Shown here in pieces: positions 1 through 5,839 of a DNA stretch of 7,331 nt. How positions within the stretch are numbered: position 1 is the stretch's first letter; each line of letters opens with the position of its first letter. The position numbers and the translations under genes were made by a program. Origin of the DNA: Eubacterium sp. (lineage in GTDB: Bacteria; Bacillota_A; Clostridia; Lachnospirales; Lachnospiraceae); NCBI GenBank assembly GCA_023663915.1, contig JAMPGN010000210.1, positions 1-7,331 of the forward strand, given 5' to 3'. The notes under the pieces were generated by a model. That model was not told the DNA's origin. It searched no databases and was given only the letters and a program-made list of their open reading frames with translations.

Positions 1-1
1 T

Positions 2-208
2 GTCTGGCCCAGACTGATCACGGACGACGCGGACTACTATCTGGTGTCAAACGGAATCCAGGAGATTCGGGAAAACGGCTTCGGCAGAGCGAACATCCCC
101 GCCATGATGGCGGCTGTGGTGGTGATCTCCGTTCCCCTTGTGATCCTCTTTCTCCTGTTTCGGAAACAGATCATGGCAGGCGTCGCCAGAGGAGGGACAA
201 AAGGATGA
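2..208 (+). CDS. Carbohydrate ABC transporter permease, MalG-type, C-terminal fragment (5' end outside window)
   Basis: The open frame enters from the left edge and ends at TGA 206-208, giving the last 68 residues. They contain a hydrophobic stretch (MMAAVVVISVPLVILFLLF) followed by a basic tail ending FRKQIMAGVARGGTKG. This closely resembles the C-terminus of MalG-like inner permease subunits, which typically finish with a last helix and a motif like F-x-R-x-I-x-x-G-x-x-x-G-x-x-K-G. The protein would form part of the membrane channel of a sugar importer. Its stop overlaps the ATG of the solute-binding protein by ATGA, so the two are translationally coupled in one operon. The transported sugar cannot be told from this fragment. 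Confidence 0.82.
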   Translation, partial: VWPRLITDDADYYLVSNGIQEIRENGFGRANIPAMMAAVVVISVPLVILFLLFRKQIMAGVARGGTKG

Positions 209-1818
209 GACTGACAAAATGGTATCAGAACTGCAAAAAAAGGCTGCCTGTCCTTATGCTGCTGCCCGTCCTTTTCCTGCTTTCCGGCTGTCACGGTCAA
301 AAAGCCCTTCCGGAGTTTGCCGTGCCTGAAAGTTTTGACACGTCGCAGACCTACGAGATCACTTTCTGGGCGAAGAACGACACCAACAAAAACCAGACCG
401 ACGTGTATAAAAAAGCCATCGCCGACTTTGAAACGCTCTATCCGAATATCACGGTCAACCTGAAACTCTACACGGACTACGGCAGGATTTTTAACGACGT
501 GATCACCAACATCGCCACCGGCACCACGCCGAATGTCTGTATCACCTATCCGGATCACATCGCCACTTACCTGACCGGAAAAAACACCGTAGTGCCGCTT
601 GATCTGCTGTTTGCGGATGAAAAGTACGGTCTTGGAGGGAATGCGCTTTCCTATGACGGACCCACACAGGACGAGATCGTGCCGCAGTTTCTTGCGGAGT
701 GTATGCTGGGGGAACAGCACTACGCCCTCCCCTATATGCGTTCTACCGAATGCTGTTATATCAATAAAACGTTTGTTGAGCAGCTCGGCTACACCCTCCC
801 CGACGTGCTGACCTGGGATTTTATCTGGGAAGTCTCGGAAGCCGCCACCAAAAAAAACGAGGACGGCACTTTCGCCTTGAACGGTCAGAACGTGATGATC
901 CCCTTTATCTACAAGTCAACCGATAACATGATGATCCAGTTTTTGCGGCAAAAAGGCGCGGGCTACTCGACGGACGCGGGCGATATCGAACTCTTTAACG
1001 CGGACACGGAATCGCTGTTGCGAGAGGTCGCCGGACATGCAAAAACGGGCGCTTTCTCCACATTCAAGATCTCCAGCTATCCCGCAAACTTCTTAAATGC
1101 GGGTCAGTGCGTCTTTGCCATCGACTCCACCGCAGGCGCCACTTGGATGGGCGCGGACGCGCCGCTTGCCGATATCAGCGAGGACGCCTTTGTGGACTTT
1201 GAGACGGAGATCCGCATGGTGCCCCAGATCGACCCTGCCCACCCGCAGATGATCTCTCAGGGACCGTCGATCTGCGTCTTTAATAAGGCGGACCCGCAGG
1301 AAGTTCTGGCATCCTGGCTCTTTGCGCAGTATCTTCTGACCGACGAAGTGCAGATTGGTTACGCCAAGACGGAGGGGTATCTGCCCGTCACGACAAAGGC
1401 GCTGTCCTCTCCCGCCTATCAGGACTACTTAAGCAGAAGCGGCGAAGACAACAACACCTATTATCCGATCAAGATCGGGGCGTCAAAACTTCTGTTGGAG
1501 CACACAGCCGATACCTTTGTGACGCCTGTATTCAACGGCTCCGCGTCGCTTAGAAGCGCCGCCGGGCAGCTCATTGAAAATGTGACGAACTCTGTGCGGC
1601 GCGGCGAAACGGTGGACGACGCCTATATGGAAAAACTTTATGCGGACGTAACGGCGCTCTATCGGCTGGACCAGAAAGATATTGCCACAAACGGCAAGCA
1701 GGAACTCGGCGCGCTGCCCCGCTTTGCCGCACTTTTTCTGGCTGTCCTGCTCGTCACCTGGATCTGTCTGGCGCTCTATATGCTTGCGGATTTGGCAAAA
1801 AAGCGAAAAAAAGATTGA
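205..1818 (+). CDS. Extracellular solute-binding lipoprotein (family 1, sugar ABC transporter) with extra C-terminal membrane helix
   Basis: 537 residues. The N-terminus is a lipoprotein signal: basic start, hydrophobic run, then lipobox LLSGC with the modified Cys at residue 29. The mature part starts like MalE-type binding proteins (ITFWAKNDTN at about 52-61, then an aromatic, Asn- and Thr-rich first lobe), so it should capture a sugar or oligosaccharide outside the cell and hand it to the permeases. The length is above the usual 400-450 residues, partly because residues about 507-528 form a strongly hydrophobic helix followed by a basic KKRKKD tail. This looks like a second membrane anchor, which is not usual for the family. 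The start at 205 is fixed by GGAGGG at 191-196 (8-nt spacing) and by the ATGA overlap with the permease gene. No intrinsic terminator is visible after its stop. Function is confident as a family; the ligand is unknown. Confidence 0.9.
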   Translation: MRLTKWYQNCKKRLPVLMLLPVLFLLSGCHGQKALPEFAVPESFDTSQTYEITFWAKNDTNKNQTDVYKKAIADFETLYPNITVNLKLYTDYGRIFNDVITNIATGTTPNVCITYPDHIATYLTGKNTVVPLDLLFADEKYGLGGNALSYDGPTQDEIVPQFLAECMLGEQHYALPYMRSTECCYINKTFVEQLGYTLPDVLTWDFIWEVSEAATKKNEDGTFALNGQNVMIPFIYKSTDNMMIQFLRQKGAGYSTDAGDIELFNADTESLLREVAGHAKTGAFSTFKISSYPANFLNAGQCVFAIDSTAGATWMGADAPLADISEDAFVDFETEIRMVPQIDPAHPQMISQGPSICVFNKADPQEVLASWLFAQYLLTDEVQIGYAKTEGYLPVTTKALSSPAYQDYLSRSGEDNNTYYPIKIGASKLLLEHTADTFVTPVFNGSASLRSAAGQLIENVTNSVRRGETVDDAYMEKLYADVTALYRLDQKDIATNGKQELGALPRFAALFLAVLLVTWICLALYMLADLAKKRKKD

Positions 1819-1842
1819 TTTATCCGTCGGATATGGTATAAT
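1815..1842 (+). promoter_or_regulatory. Sigma-A promoter with extended -10 for the downstream lipoprotein
   Basis: TTGATT (1815-1820), a 16-bp spacer, and TATAAT (1837-1842) preceded by TG at 1834-1835, which makes an extended -10. The -35 box overlaps the stop codon of the solute-binding gene. The start site would be near 1849, leaving a leader of about 43 nt with GAGGAGG at 1878-1884 ahead of the ATG at 1892. This would allow the lipoprotein to be expressed independently of the transporter operon. Confidence 0.7.
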
Positions 1843-1891
1843 CGTCGCTGTAGAAGCTAACAAAAACTGCTACTATTGAGGAGGAAAATCA

Positions 1892-2638
1892 ATGAAAAAG
1901 ACAATCGCATTGACACTGACGCTTGCTCTTGTGTTATCTCTTACCGCCTGCGGTAACGGCACAAGCGGCGAAGACAAGAAATCCGACGGCGTTATGACCT
2001 ATGCCGAGTACATGGCAGCCGCGCTTGACAGCGAGGTCGTGATCGAGACTTATGTACAGGCGAAGCAGTCCTGGTGGGAAGATAAGGCGACCCTTTACAC
2101 ACAGGATAAGGACGGCGCATACTTTATCTACAACGCAGTCTGCTCCGAGACTGACTATGAAAAGCTCACGCCCGGCACAAAGATCAAGGTAACAGGCTAT
2201 AAGACCGAGTGGTCCGGCGAGATCGAGGTTGCCGAAGGCGCGACCATCGAGATCGAAGACGGCAGCTTCACCGCTGCCGCCGCCGATGTGACCGATCTGC
2301 TTGGCAAAGATGAACTAATCGACCACCAGAACCAGCTTGTCGCTTTTAAGGGCATGACCGTTGAGACCTACGAGAAAGACGGCGAATCCTATGACTGCGC
2401 TGTCGTTTACAACGACGACAATTCCGGTTCCGCCGATTCCAACAGCGATCTGTACTTTAATGTATCCAAAGACGGCGCGACCTACACTTTCTGCGTGGAG
2501 TCCTATCTCTGCGACAACAGCACCGACGTGTACAAGGCGGTGGAAAATTTGAATGTGGGCGATACCGTTGATCTGGAGGGATACCTGTACTGGTACAACG
2601 GGGCGAATCCGCATATCACTTCCGTGACTGTGAAGTAA
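1892..2638 (+). CDS. Putative lipoprotein with two OB-fold-like halves
   Basis: 248 residues. A short signal peptide ends in lipobox LTAC (Cys20), followed by a Gly/Ser/Asp-rich linker, so the product should be tethered to the outer face of the membrane. Two similar halves follow. The first runs from about 35 to 120 (Y-x-E-Y, then VVIETYVQAKQSWW, then PGTKIKVTGYKTEWSGEIEV). The second runs from about 135 to 248 (QLVAFKGMTVETYEKDGE, then LNVGDTVDLEGYLYWYNG, then HITSVTVK). The pattern of 'level of a cost or effect, then G-x-x-V-x-V-x-G-Y' resembles OB-fold beta-barrels found in secreted Firmicutes lipoproteins. The start is set by GAGGAGG 7 nt upstream. It is next to the sugar-binding protein but has its own promoter, and no role in transport can be shown. 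Function unknown; the domain assignment is by eye. Confidence 0.82.
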   Translation: MKKTIALTLTLALVLSLTACGNGTSGEDKKSDGVMTYAEYMAAALDSEVVIETYVQAKQSWWEDKATLYTQDKDGAYFIYNAVCSETDYEKLTPGTKIKVTGYKTEWSGEIEVAEGATIEIEDGSFTAAAADVTDLLGKDELIDHQNQLVAFKGMTVETYEKDGESYDCAVVYNDDNSGSADSNSDLYFNVSKDGATYTFCVESYLCDNSTDVYKAVENLNVGDTVDLEGYLYWYNGANPHITSVTVK

Positions 2639-2655
2639 GACCATATAAAAAACAT

Positions 2656-2695
2656 AAGACAGCGTGGAGGGCAGGAATGCTTTTTACGCTGTCTT
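2656..2695. terminator. Hairpin terminator between convergent transcription units
   Basis: AAGACAGCGT (2656-2665) and ACGCTGTCTT (2686-2695) are a perfect 10-bp inverted repeat. In + strand RNA the stem can continue through five mainly G-U pairs and three more pairs to a GGAA loop (2674-2677), giving an 18-bp hairpin. The U-run after the stem is poor on the + strand. Read on the - strand the stem is followed by a T-rich run (2646-2655), so it may work better for the minus-strand island. It lies 17 nt past the lipoprotein stop. Confidence 0.65.
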
Positions 2696-2870
2696 CAATT
2701 CACTATGTATTTACCTCGGCTTCATCCCATGAACTATTTCCCATTATCCATTCAAATGCGTGATGTCTCCATAGGAATATTACTTCAATGTAATCTTTTC
2801 TCTTTATCATTCAAATTGGCAAACATACAATTTTTTAATTTTAATATTTATCCTTTCAAACTATTAACAG

Positions 2871-3041
2871 TTATTTGTTATTTTGAGTATTGTTGTTACC
2901 CTTTGCAATTTGTTTTGTATATGTTGTATCCCTCTTTTTAACATTAATCTGATTAACTTTATTCAACGTAATTAACGATATTATCAACGATAATATTCCG
3001 ATGCACGTTTGAATTATTGCCATAACATCTTGAAATCCCAT
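2871..3041 (-). CDS. Small single-helix membrane protein, function unknown
   Basis: 56 residues. One hydrophobic helix spans about residues 6-26 (VMAIIQTCIGILSLIISLI), followed by a polar, basic part ending KGNNNTQNNK. The start at 3041 is chosen over an ATG at 3059 because GGAGG (3051-3055, minus strand) lies 9 nt upstream of it and would fall inside the longer version. Short membrane peptides of this layout, with an Asn-rich 'GNNNTQ' tail, occur in Clostridia next to mobile or conflict genes, but I know of no assigned function. It is the last gene of the minus-strand island before the convergent hairpin. Confidence 0.6.
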   Translation of the reverse strand: MGFQDVMAIIQTCIGILSLIISLITLNKVNQINVKKRDTTYTKQIAKGNNNTQNNK

Positions 3042-3167
3042 ACTTTTTACCCTCCACATAAATCTGTATTATAATTGGTTCAAATATCAAACATTTACTA
3101 GACGCCACTTTATATCTCATAAAATCTTCATAGTTACATTTGTTACTTAAATATAAAAATGCCAAAA

Positions 3168-3662
3168 TCAATCAACTTTTAAAGCAATGGCAATTTCTTT
3201 CATCTCTTGAACAGAAATAAATGCTTCCTTTATAGTTACGTTTTTAAATGTAGGTCTCATCGTATTTTTATTACGTGGACACTTTGCTGCCAAAATTCTG
3301 ACCTGATTACCATTACTAAAAGCAAAAACGTCACAATTATCTTCTGGAAAAGTTAATGGCGTTATTTCATACTGAAAATCAGTATTTTCATCCCAATTTT
3401 CCGGATACGATATGTTATAAATGTGTTCAAATGCATCCTTCTTTTTCATATCAAATATCCTATCATTAACGGCTATTTTTTCTAAATTTTCTTTTAATGA
3501 ATCTATTTCGCTAACAAGCGGTGCCGTCAATATCCTCTTTGGAAATATAGCTCCATCTACACAAAATAGTAAAACTCCATTATGCCAAAAGTCATCCACC
3601 ATATCCCCTTCTTTGATCGTCTCCATAATAATAGCAAATTTATACGGATCTCCTAGTAACAT
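3168..3662 (-). CDS. Immunity protein, Imm42-like
   Basis: 164 residues, no signal peptide or membrane helix, so cytoplasmic. The N-terminus (MLLGDPYKFAI, then a short variable part, W-x-x-G-x-x-x-F-x-x-D-G-x-x-x-P at about 26-41) matches the layout I associate with the Imm42 family of immunity proteins for polymorphic toxins. Such proteins bind and neutralise a cognate C-terminal toxin tip. The start at 3662 is supported by AAGGAAG at 3670-3676. The ATG lies only 2 nt after the stop of a toxin-tail-like frame (3665-3823), and this tight toxin-immunity spacing supports the call. The gene is AT-rich compared with the first 2.6 kb, which suggests horizontal acquisition. It appears intact. Family membership was judged by eye; a different Imm family is possible. 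Confidence 0.7.
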   Translation of the reverse strand: MLLGDPYKFAIIMETIKEGDMVDDFWHNGVLLFCVDGAIFPKRILTAPLVSEIDSLKENLEKIAVNDRIFDMKKKDAFEHIYNISYPENWDENTDFQYEITPLTFPEDNCDVFAFSNGNQVRILAAKCPRNKNTMRPTFKNVTIKEAFISVQEMKEIAIALKVD

Positions 3663-3664
3663 TT

Positions 3665-3823
3665 TTATCTTCCTTTCATAGACAATTTAAACATTTTCTT
3701 AATATCTGTTGGCACTTTACTTAAATCTAAAAAATTCTTTCCTTGATTAGTTGAACCGTACATGGGACAAGCCCAGCCCGCTGACATAGCGCACTCTGGC
3801 GGTTTAACAGGTCGTATCGGTAT
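3665..3823 (-). pseudogene. Remnant of a polymorphic toxin C-terminus (tail of an Rhs-type toxin)
   Basis: An open frame of 52 codons ends at TAA 3665-3667. It has no convincing start codon and is closed upstream by an in-frame TGA (3824-3826). The final part reads as an ordinary soluble protein tail (MYGSTNQGKNFLDLSKVP, then a basic MKGR end). It stops 2 nt before the Imm42-like ATG, and that gene's ribosome binding site lies within it, exactly where the 3' end of a cognate toxin gene would be. The upstream third of the frame crosses a GC-richer block that makes better sense in another frame (see the 3776-3839 entry). I infer the last ~35 codons of a toxin tip fused to debris. The toxin class cannot be named. 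Confidence 0.45.
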
Positions 3824-3839
3824 TCACTTCTCCTCCTTT
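3776..3839 (-). pseudogene. Rhs/YD-repeat-like scar, frameshifted
   Basis: A GC-richer block inside AT-rich DNA. One minus frame reads SEYRYDLLNRQ (3795-3827), the form of an Rhs YD repeat (Y-x-Y-D-x-x-N-R). The next frame then continues RVRYVSG (about 3776-3793), which would be a natural Rhs continuation if about two bases had been lost after the Gln codon. The block lies just upstream of the toxin tail at 3665, where the conserved Rhs core would meet the variable tip. A similar EYRYDLLNR string may also occur near 3' ends of some group II introns, so the origin is not certain. Confidence 0.35.
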
Positions 3840-3922
3840 CTTCCTTTAATTGGTTAATGAACAACCATACTTTGTACCAGTTAAATGCTATATCATTGTA
3901 AAAGTTTATCTGCACTATCATT

Positions 3923-4401
3923 TCAAATTTTTCCAAGTGCCTTTTGTACATCTTTTCCTACAATCCCATAACTTCCCAACCCATAAATGCTTCGGTATTT
4001 AGGCTTACTATTTAATATTCTTACTTGTCCATTAATATCAACATATTCTTCCTTTAATACATTCCAAAAAGCAAAGTCTATATTTCTATCACTCTTAGAT
4101 ACACCGACATTACCTACCGTTTCAAAATATCCTTTCCTCCACGGTTGATGATTAACAATTACTGGCGCAATTAAAAGTTCCTTATTATCCAAATCATTTG
4201 GTATTACCTTGTTATTGGAACTATACTGATATATATATATATAAGTGTCATCCCATTAATAAAAGAATCAACACTCTTAAGATTTGTTTGAATAACCTTT
4301 CCATAATAAAACACATCATTAATAGGTTGCAATACAAATACATCTCCTTCTTGCGGTTTTTTTGCAGATTTTTTCATTGAAATCAAATAATTAAATGACA
4401 A
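3923..4401 (-). pseudogene. Immunity protein, Imm26-like, split by a frameshift in an (AT)7 tract
   Basis: The N-terminal part (KKSAKKPQEGDVFVLQP, YYGKVIQTNLKSVDSFINGM, TLIYIY) and, in the next frame, the C-terminal part (LLIAPVIVNHQPWRKGYF to IYGLGSYGIVGKDVQKALGK) are two halves of one protein resembling the Imm26 immunity family. The frames meet at the AT repeat (4229-4242). As written, translation stops at 4204 after 65 residues. With one AT unit fewer the gene is 159 codons including stop. The best start is TTG at 4399-4401, with AAGGAGG at 4410-4416 (8-nt spacing). An ATG at 4434 is in frame but has the binding site inside its reading frame. The gene follows a toxin tail (stop at 4421) by 19 nt, so the two look like a former cognate pair. 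Either a recent pseudogene, an on/off switchable gene, or a sequencing error. Confidence 0.72.
4229..4242. repeat. (AT)7 dinucleotide tract at the frameshift point of the Imm26-like gene
   Basis: Seven perfect AT units, followed on the + strand by AA (4243-4244). On the coding (minus) strand they encode the IYIY stretch. The 14-nt length puts the two halves of the immunity gene out of frame; 12 or 18 nt would put them in frame. Confidence 0.95.
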
Positions 4402-4640
4402 TATTTCTACCTCCTTTTTATTATAGATATCCATGCTCCCTTAGCCATGCCTCGCCCCATTTTTTAGCATCATCATACCAATCCCGTGTACTACTAATAC
4501 TGTTAATCTTATTACTAAATTGTTCATTATTTTCTATCATTGCCTGCTCAATAGCCCTAGCTTGCTTTCTTGTAAGAGGTTCCGTTGTTATTTCATTTAA
4601 ATAATCAAATCTATCTCCATACGAATATTCAAACATTTTC

Positions 4641-4656
4641 CCCTCCGTCACGTCAA
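4641..4656. repeat. 16-bp direct repeat, copy 1 (Rhs 'DVTEG' scar)
   Basis: CCCTCCGTCACGTCAA here is identical to 5824-5839. On the minus strand it encodes part of the DVTEG string at the junction between Rhs-like sequence and variable sequence. Confidence 0.85.
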
Positions 4657-4687
4657 CGGACTCGTTTCGGTACTGTTCCCGCAGCAG
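4655..4687. repeat. 33-bp imperfect direct repeat, copy 1 (Rhs 'RNE' scar)
   Basis: Matches 6931-6963 at 26 of 33 positions, with ACTCGTTTCGG shared perfectly. On the minus strand both copies encode the Rhs-like string LL-(R/K)-E-x-x-RNE-x-V in the same frame, with most differences at third or conservative positions. This suggests shared coding ancestry rather than chance. Confidence 0.75.
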
Positions 4688-4726
4688 GCGGTTTCCGCAC
4701 AGGTCATAGGCATACCGCTTCCCTGT

Positions 4727-5761
4727 TCACGCTTCATACTCCCCAAACAACTCCTCATAGGTATATCTTTTCTCCCGTCTTCTTTCTCTCGTTTGTTCGA
4801 GTACCTCCTTATATGGTTTTTCCAGTTCTTCAAACTGTTCGCCCGTGATTCTGAAAAACCACTGCCCGCTGCTTTCCTCAAAAACACCCAGCCTCTTCAT
4901 CTCCTCCGTGATCTCCCATCTTTTTTTGCTGTCAGCATAGTTGGGAAACATCACCATATTGATATCATAATGATACATGTCAGCATATTCCGCCCAGAAC
5001 AGAGCGTCTAATTCAAAGCGCCCCTCTGAATCCAGTTGAAAAAATTCATATATATCGGTATTATAATCCGGATTCCACATAACTTTCCGTGTTCCGGTTA
5101 TCCTATTTCCCTTAAGCACTGTCCATATCATACATTGATCCGTATCGGGATCGTATGCATAGACACAATCATCTACACACAATTCTGGCAAACCATCTCC
5201 ATTCATGTCAAAAAGATAATAGCTGTAATAGGATTTGAAATCTCTCACGATATACCACCCTTGTGCCTCATAATAGTCTCTGATATATACTTCTTTGCCG
5301 GTTTCCCTGTCCAGAAAAGGGACTTCGTTGTTCATCAGTCTCCAGAATTTCTGTTTACAGGCTTCATACATCTCCTCATTTCCCGTTTCAAATTCCGCAG
5401 AATACTCCACTTCGTCATATGCCTCCAGAATCAGCGCAAAGGTTTCCTCATCTACAAAAGGAACCTCTTCCTCCTCGTAATAGAACCACATATGACCCTC
5501 CAAAGTATGCTCATATAGAATCTCTTCCTTTTCGCTTTCGGATTCCTCCTGCCTGCTCGTGGCTTCTGATTCGATGTTTTCCGTCAATTCTTCTGATGGT
5601 TCTTCTTCCTGTAACGCTGCTTCCTCTGACAGTTCCTCGGCTTGTTCTTGTAACGCCGTTTCCTCTGACAACTTTTTCTGTTCAGACTTCACAGATAACA
5701 ATACAGTAAGTACGATTAGACATATCATCAATAGAGCATATCCGTGTTTTCTACTCTTCAT
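4727..5761 (-). CDS. Membrane-anchored acidic protein with NGDG motif, putative Rhs-associated immunity or surface protein
   Basis: 344 residues from the chosen ATG at 5761. A single N-terminal helix (about 8-24, YALLMICLIVLTVLLSV) anchors it. A very acidic linker follows (about 30-80) with a 13-residue repeat (ETALQEQAEELSE / EAALQEEE). The outer domain is rich in Tyr, Trp and Glu and contains YYLFDMNGDGLPEL (Ca-loop-like DMNGDG at about 185-190) and GTRKVMWNPD. I recognise this domain as a frequent uncharacterised protein beside Rhs toxin genes in Lachnospiraceae, so an immunity role at the membrane is possible but inferred. In-frame ATGs exist at 5812, 5782 and 5761. The 5812 ATG overlaps the promoter -10 (TATAATG) and would be excluded from the transcript, while the 5782 ATG has CGGAG nearby and is a real alternative. 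Its stop is directly followed, in the same frame, by the Rhs scar. Confidence 0.72.
   Translation of the reverse strand: MKSRKHGYALLMICLIVLTVLLSVKSEQKKLSEETALQEQAEELSEEAALQEEEPSEELTENIESEATSRQEESESEKEEILYEHTLEGHMWFYYEEEEVPFVDEETFALILEAYDEVEYSAEFETGNEEMYEACKQKFWRLMNNEVPFLDRETGKEVYIRDYYEAQGWYIVRDFKSYYSYYLFDMNGDGLPELCVDDCVYAYDPDTDQCMIWTVLKGNRITGTRKVMWNPDYNTDIYEFFQLDSEGRFELDALFWAEYADMYHYDINMVMFPNYADSKKRWEITEEMKRLGVFEESSGQWFFRITGEQFEELEKPYKEVLEQTRERRREKRYTYEELFGEYEA
5611..5675. repeat. 39-bp-period tandem duplication in the acidic linker
   Basis: GTAACGCTGCTTCCTCTGAC (from 5611) recurs from 5650 as GTAACGCCGTTTCCTCTGAC, with the first ~20 bp differing at only two positions. On the minus strand this encodes two copies of a 13-residue Glu/Gln-rich unit (S-E-E-x-A-L-Q-E). 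The in-frame period would lengthen or shorten the linker without breaking the gene. Confidence 0.7.
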
Positions 5762-5810
5762 ATTTTCTCTTCTTTCCGCCATTACACGCTCCGCACAATC
5801 CGTTTTCTTC

Positions 5811-5839
5811 ATTATACCGATAGCCCTCCGTCACGTCAA
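5811..5839 (-). promoter_or_regulatory. Near-consensus promoter built from the Rhs scar, driving the acidic membrane protein
   Basis: On the minus strand: TTGACG (5834-5839), a 17-bp spacer, and TATAAT (5811-5816). This is one mismatch from consensus with ideal spacing. The -35 and part of the spacer lie in the 16-bp Rhs repeat (5824-5839). Transcription would start near 5804, downstream of the ATG at 5812, which supports one of the later ATGs (5782 or 5761). Confidence 0.72.
5824..5839. repeat. 16-bp direct repeat, copy 2 (Rhs 'DVTEG' scar)
   Basis: Identical to 4641-4656. In the minus strand the flanking frame reads LFDVTEGYRYNEENG (about 5800-5844), an Rhs-like string closed upstream by an in-frame TAA about 40 nt away. 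It is therefore a scar with no complete gene. Confidence 0.75.

Larger units (their letters stand above)
4421..4726 (-). pseudogene. Rhs scar fused to a polymorphic toxin C-terminal tail (decapitated)
   Basis: A continuous frame of 101 codons ends at the stop 4421-4423. It opens right after the TGA (4727-4729) of the acidic membrane protein gene, in the same frame. The first part is clearly Rhs-like (KRYAYDLCGNRLLREQYRN at about 4664-4720, then VDVTEG at about 4640-4656). The rest, from about residue 33, is AT-rich and reads as a soluble toxin tail (LTRKQARAIEQAMIENN, NKINSIS, WYDDAKKWGEAWLREHGYL). Tails of this shape (RAIEQ..., then NSIS, then WGEAWL) are, as I recall, found at the ends of some Rhs/LXG toxins. 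There is no start codon with a binding site ahead of the Rhs part; GTG at 4651 could initiate weakly. The catalytic part of the toxin is missing, so this is a remnant ending 19 nt before the Imm26-like start. Confidence 0.6.

Noticed and set aside
37..720. Long open frame on the minus strand opposite the solute-binding gene
   Set aside because: It is antisense to a clearly coding gene with signal peptide and family motifs, has no binding site, and its protein has no sensible features.
850..857. Run of eight A residues inside the solute-binding gene as a slippage site
   Set aside because: The gene is intact across it (Lys-Lys-Asn codons) and such runs are common; nothing suggests switching.
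2705..2941. 78-codon plus-strand frame rich in Phe, Leu and Tyr
   Set aside because: AT-rich shadow frame past the hairpin, with no ribosome binding site, overlapping the better supported minus-strand membrane peptide.
2959..3171. 70-codon minus frame overlapping the 3' end of the Imm42-like gene
   Set aside because: No ribosome binding site or recognisable features, and it overlaps the membrane peptide, which has a good site.
3727..3951. 74-codon minus frame covering the Imm26 end and the GC-rich block
   Set aside because: Its start lies within the Imm26-like 3' end, and only the SEYRYDLLNRQ part looks meaningful; reported as a scar instead.
5036..5518. 160-codon plus-strand frame opposite the acidic membrane protein
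   Set aside because: It is a mirror of the minus-strand gene; His/Ile/Phe-rich with no start signal.
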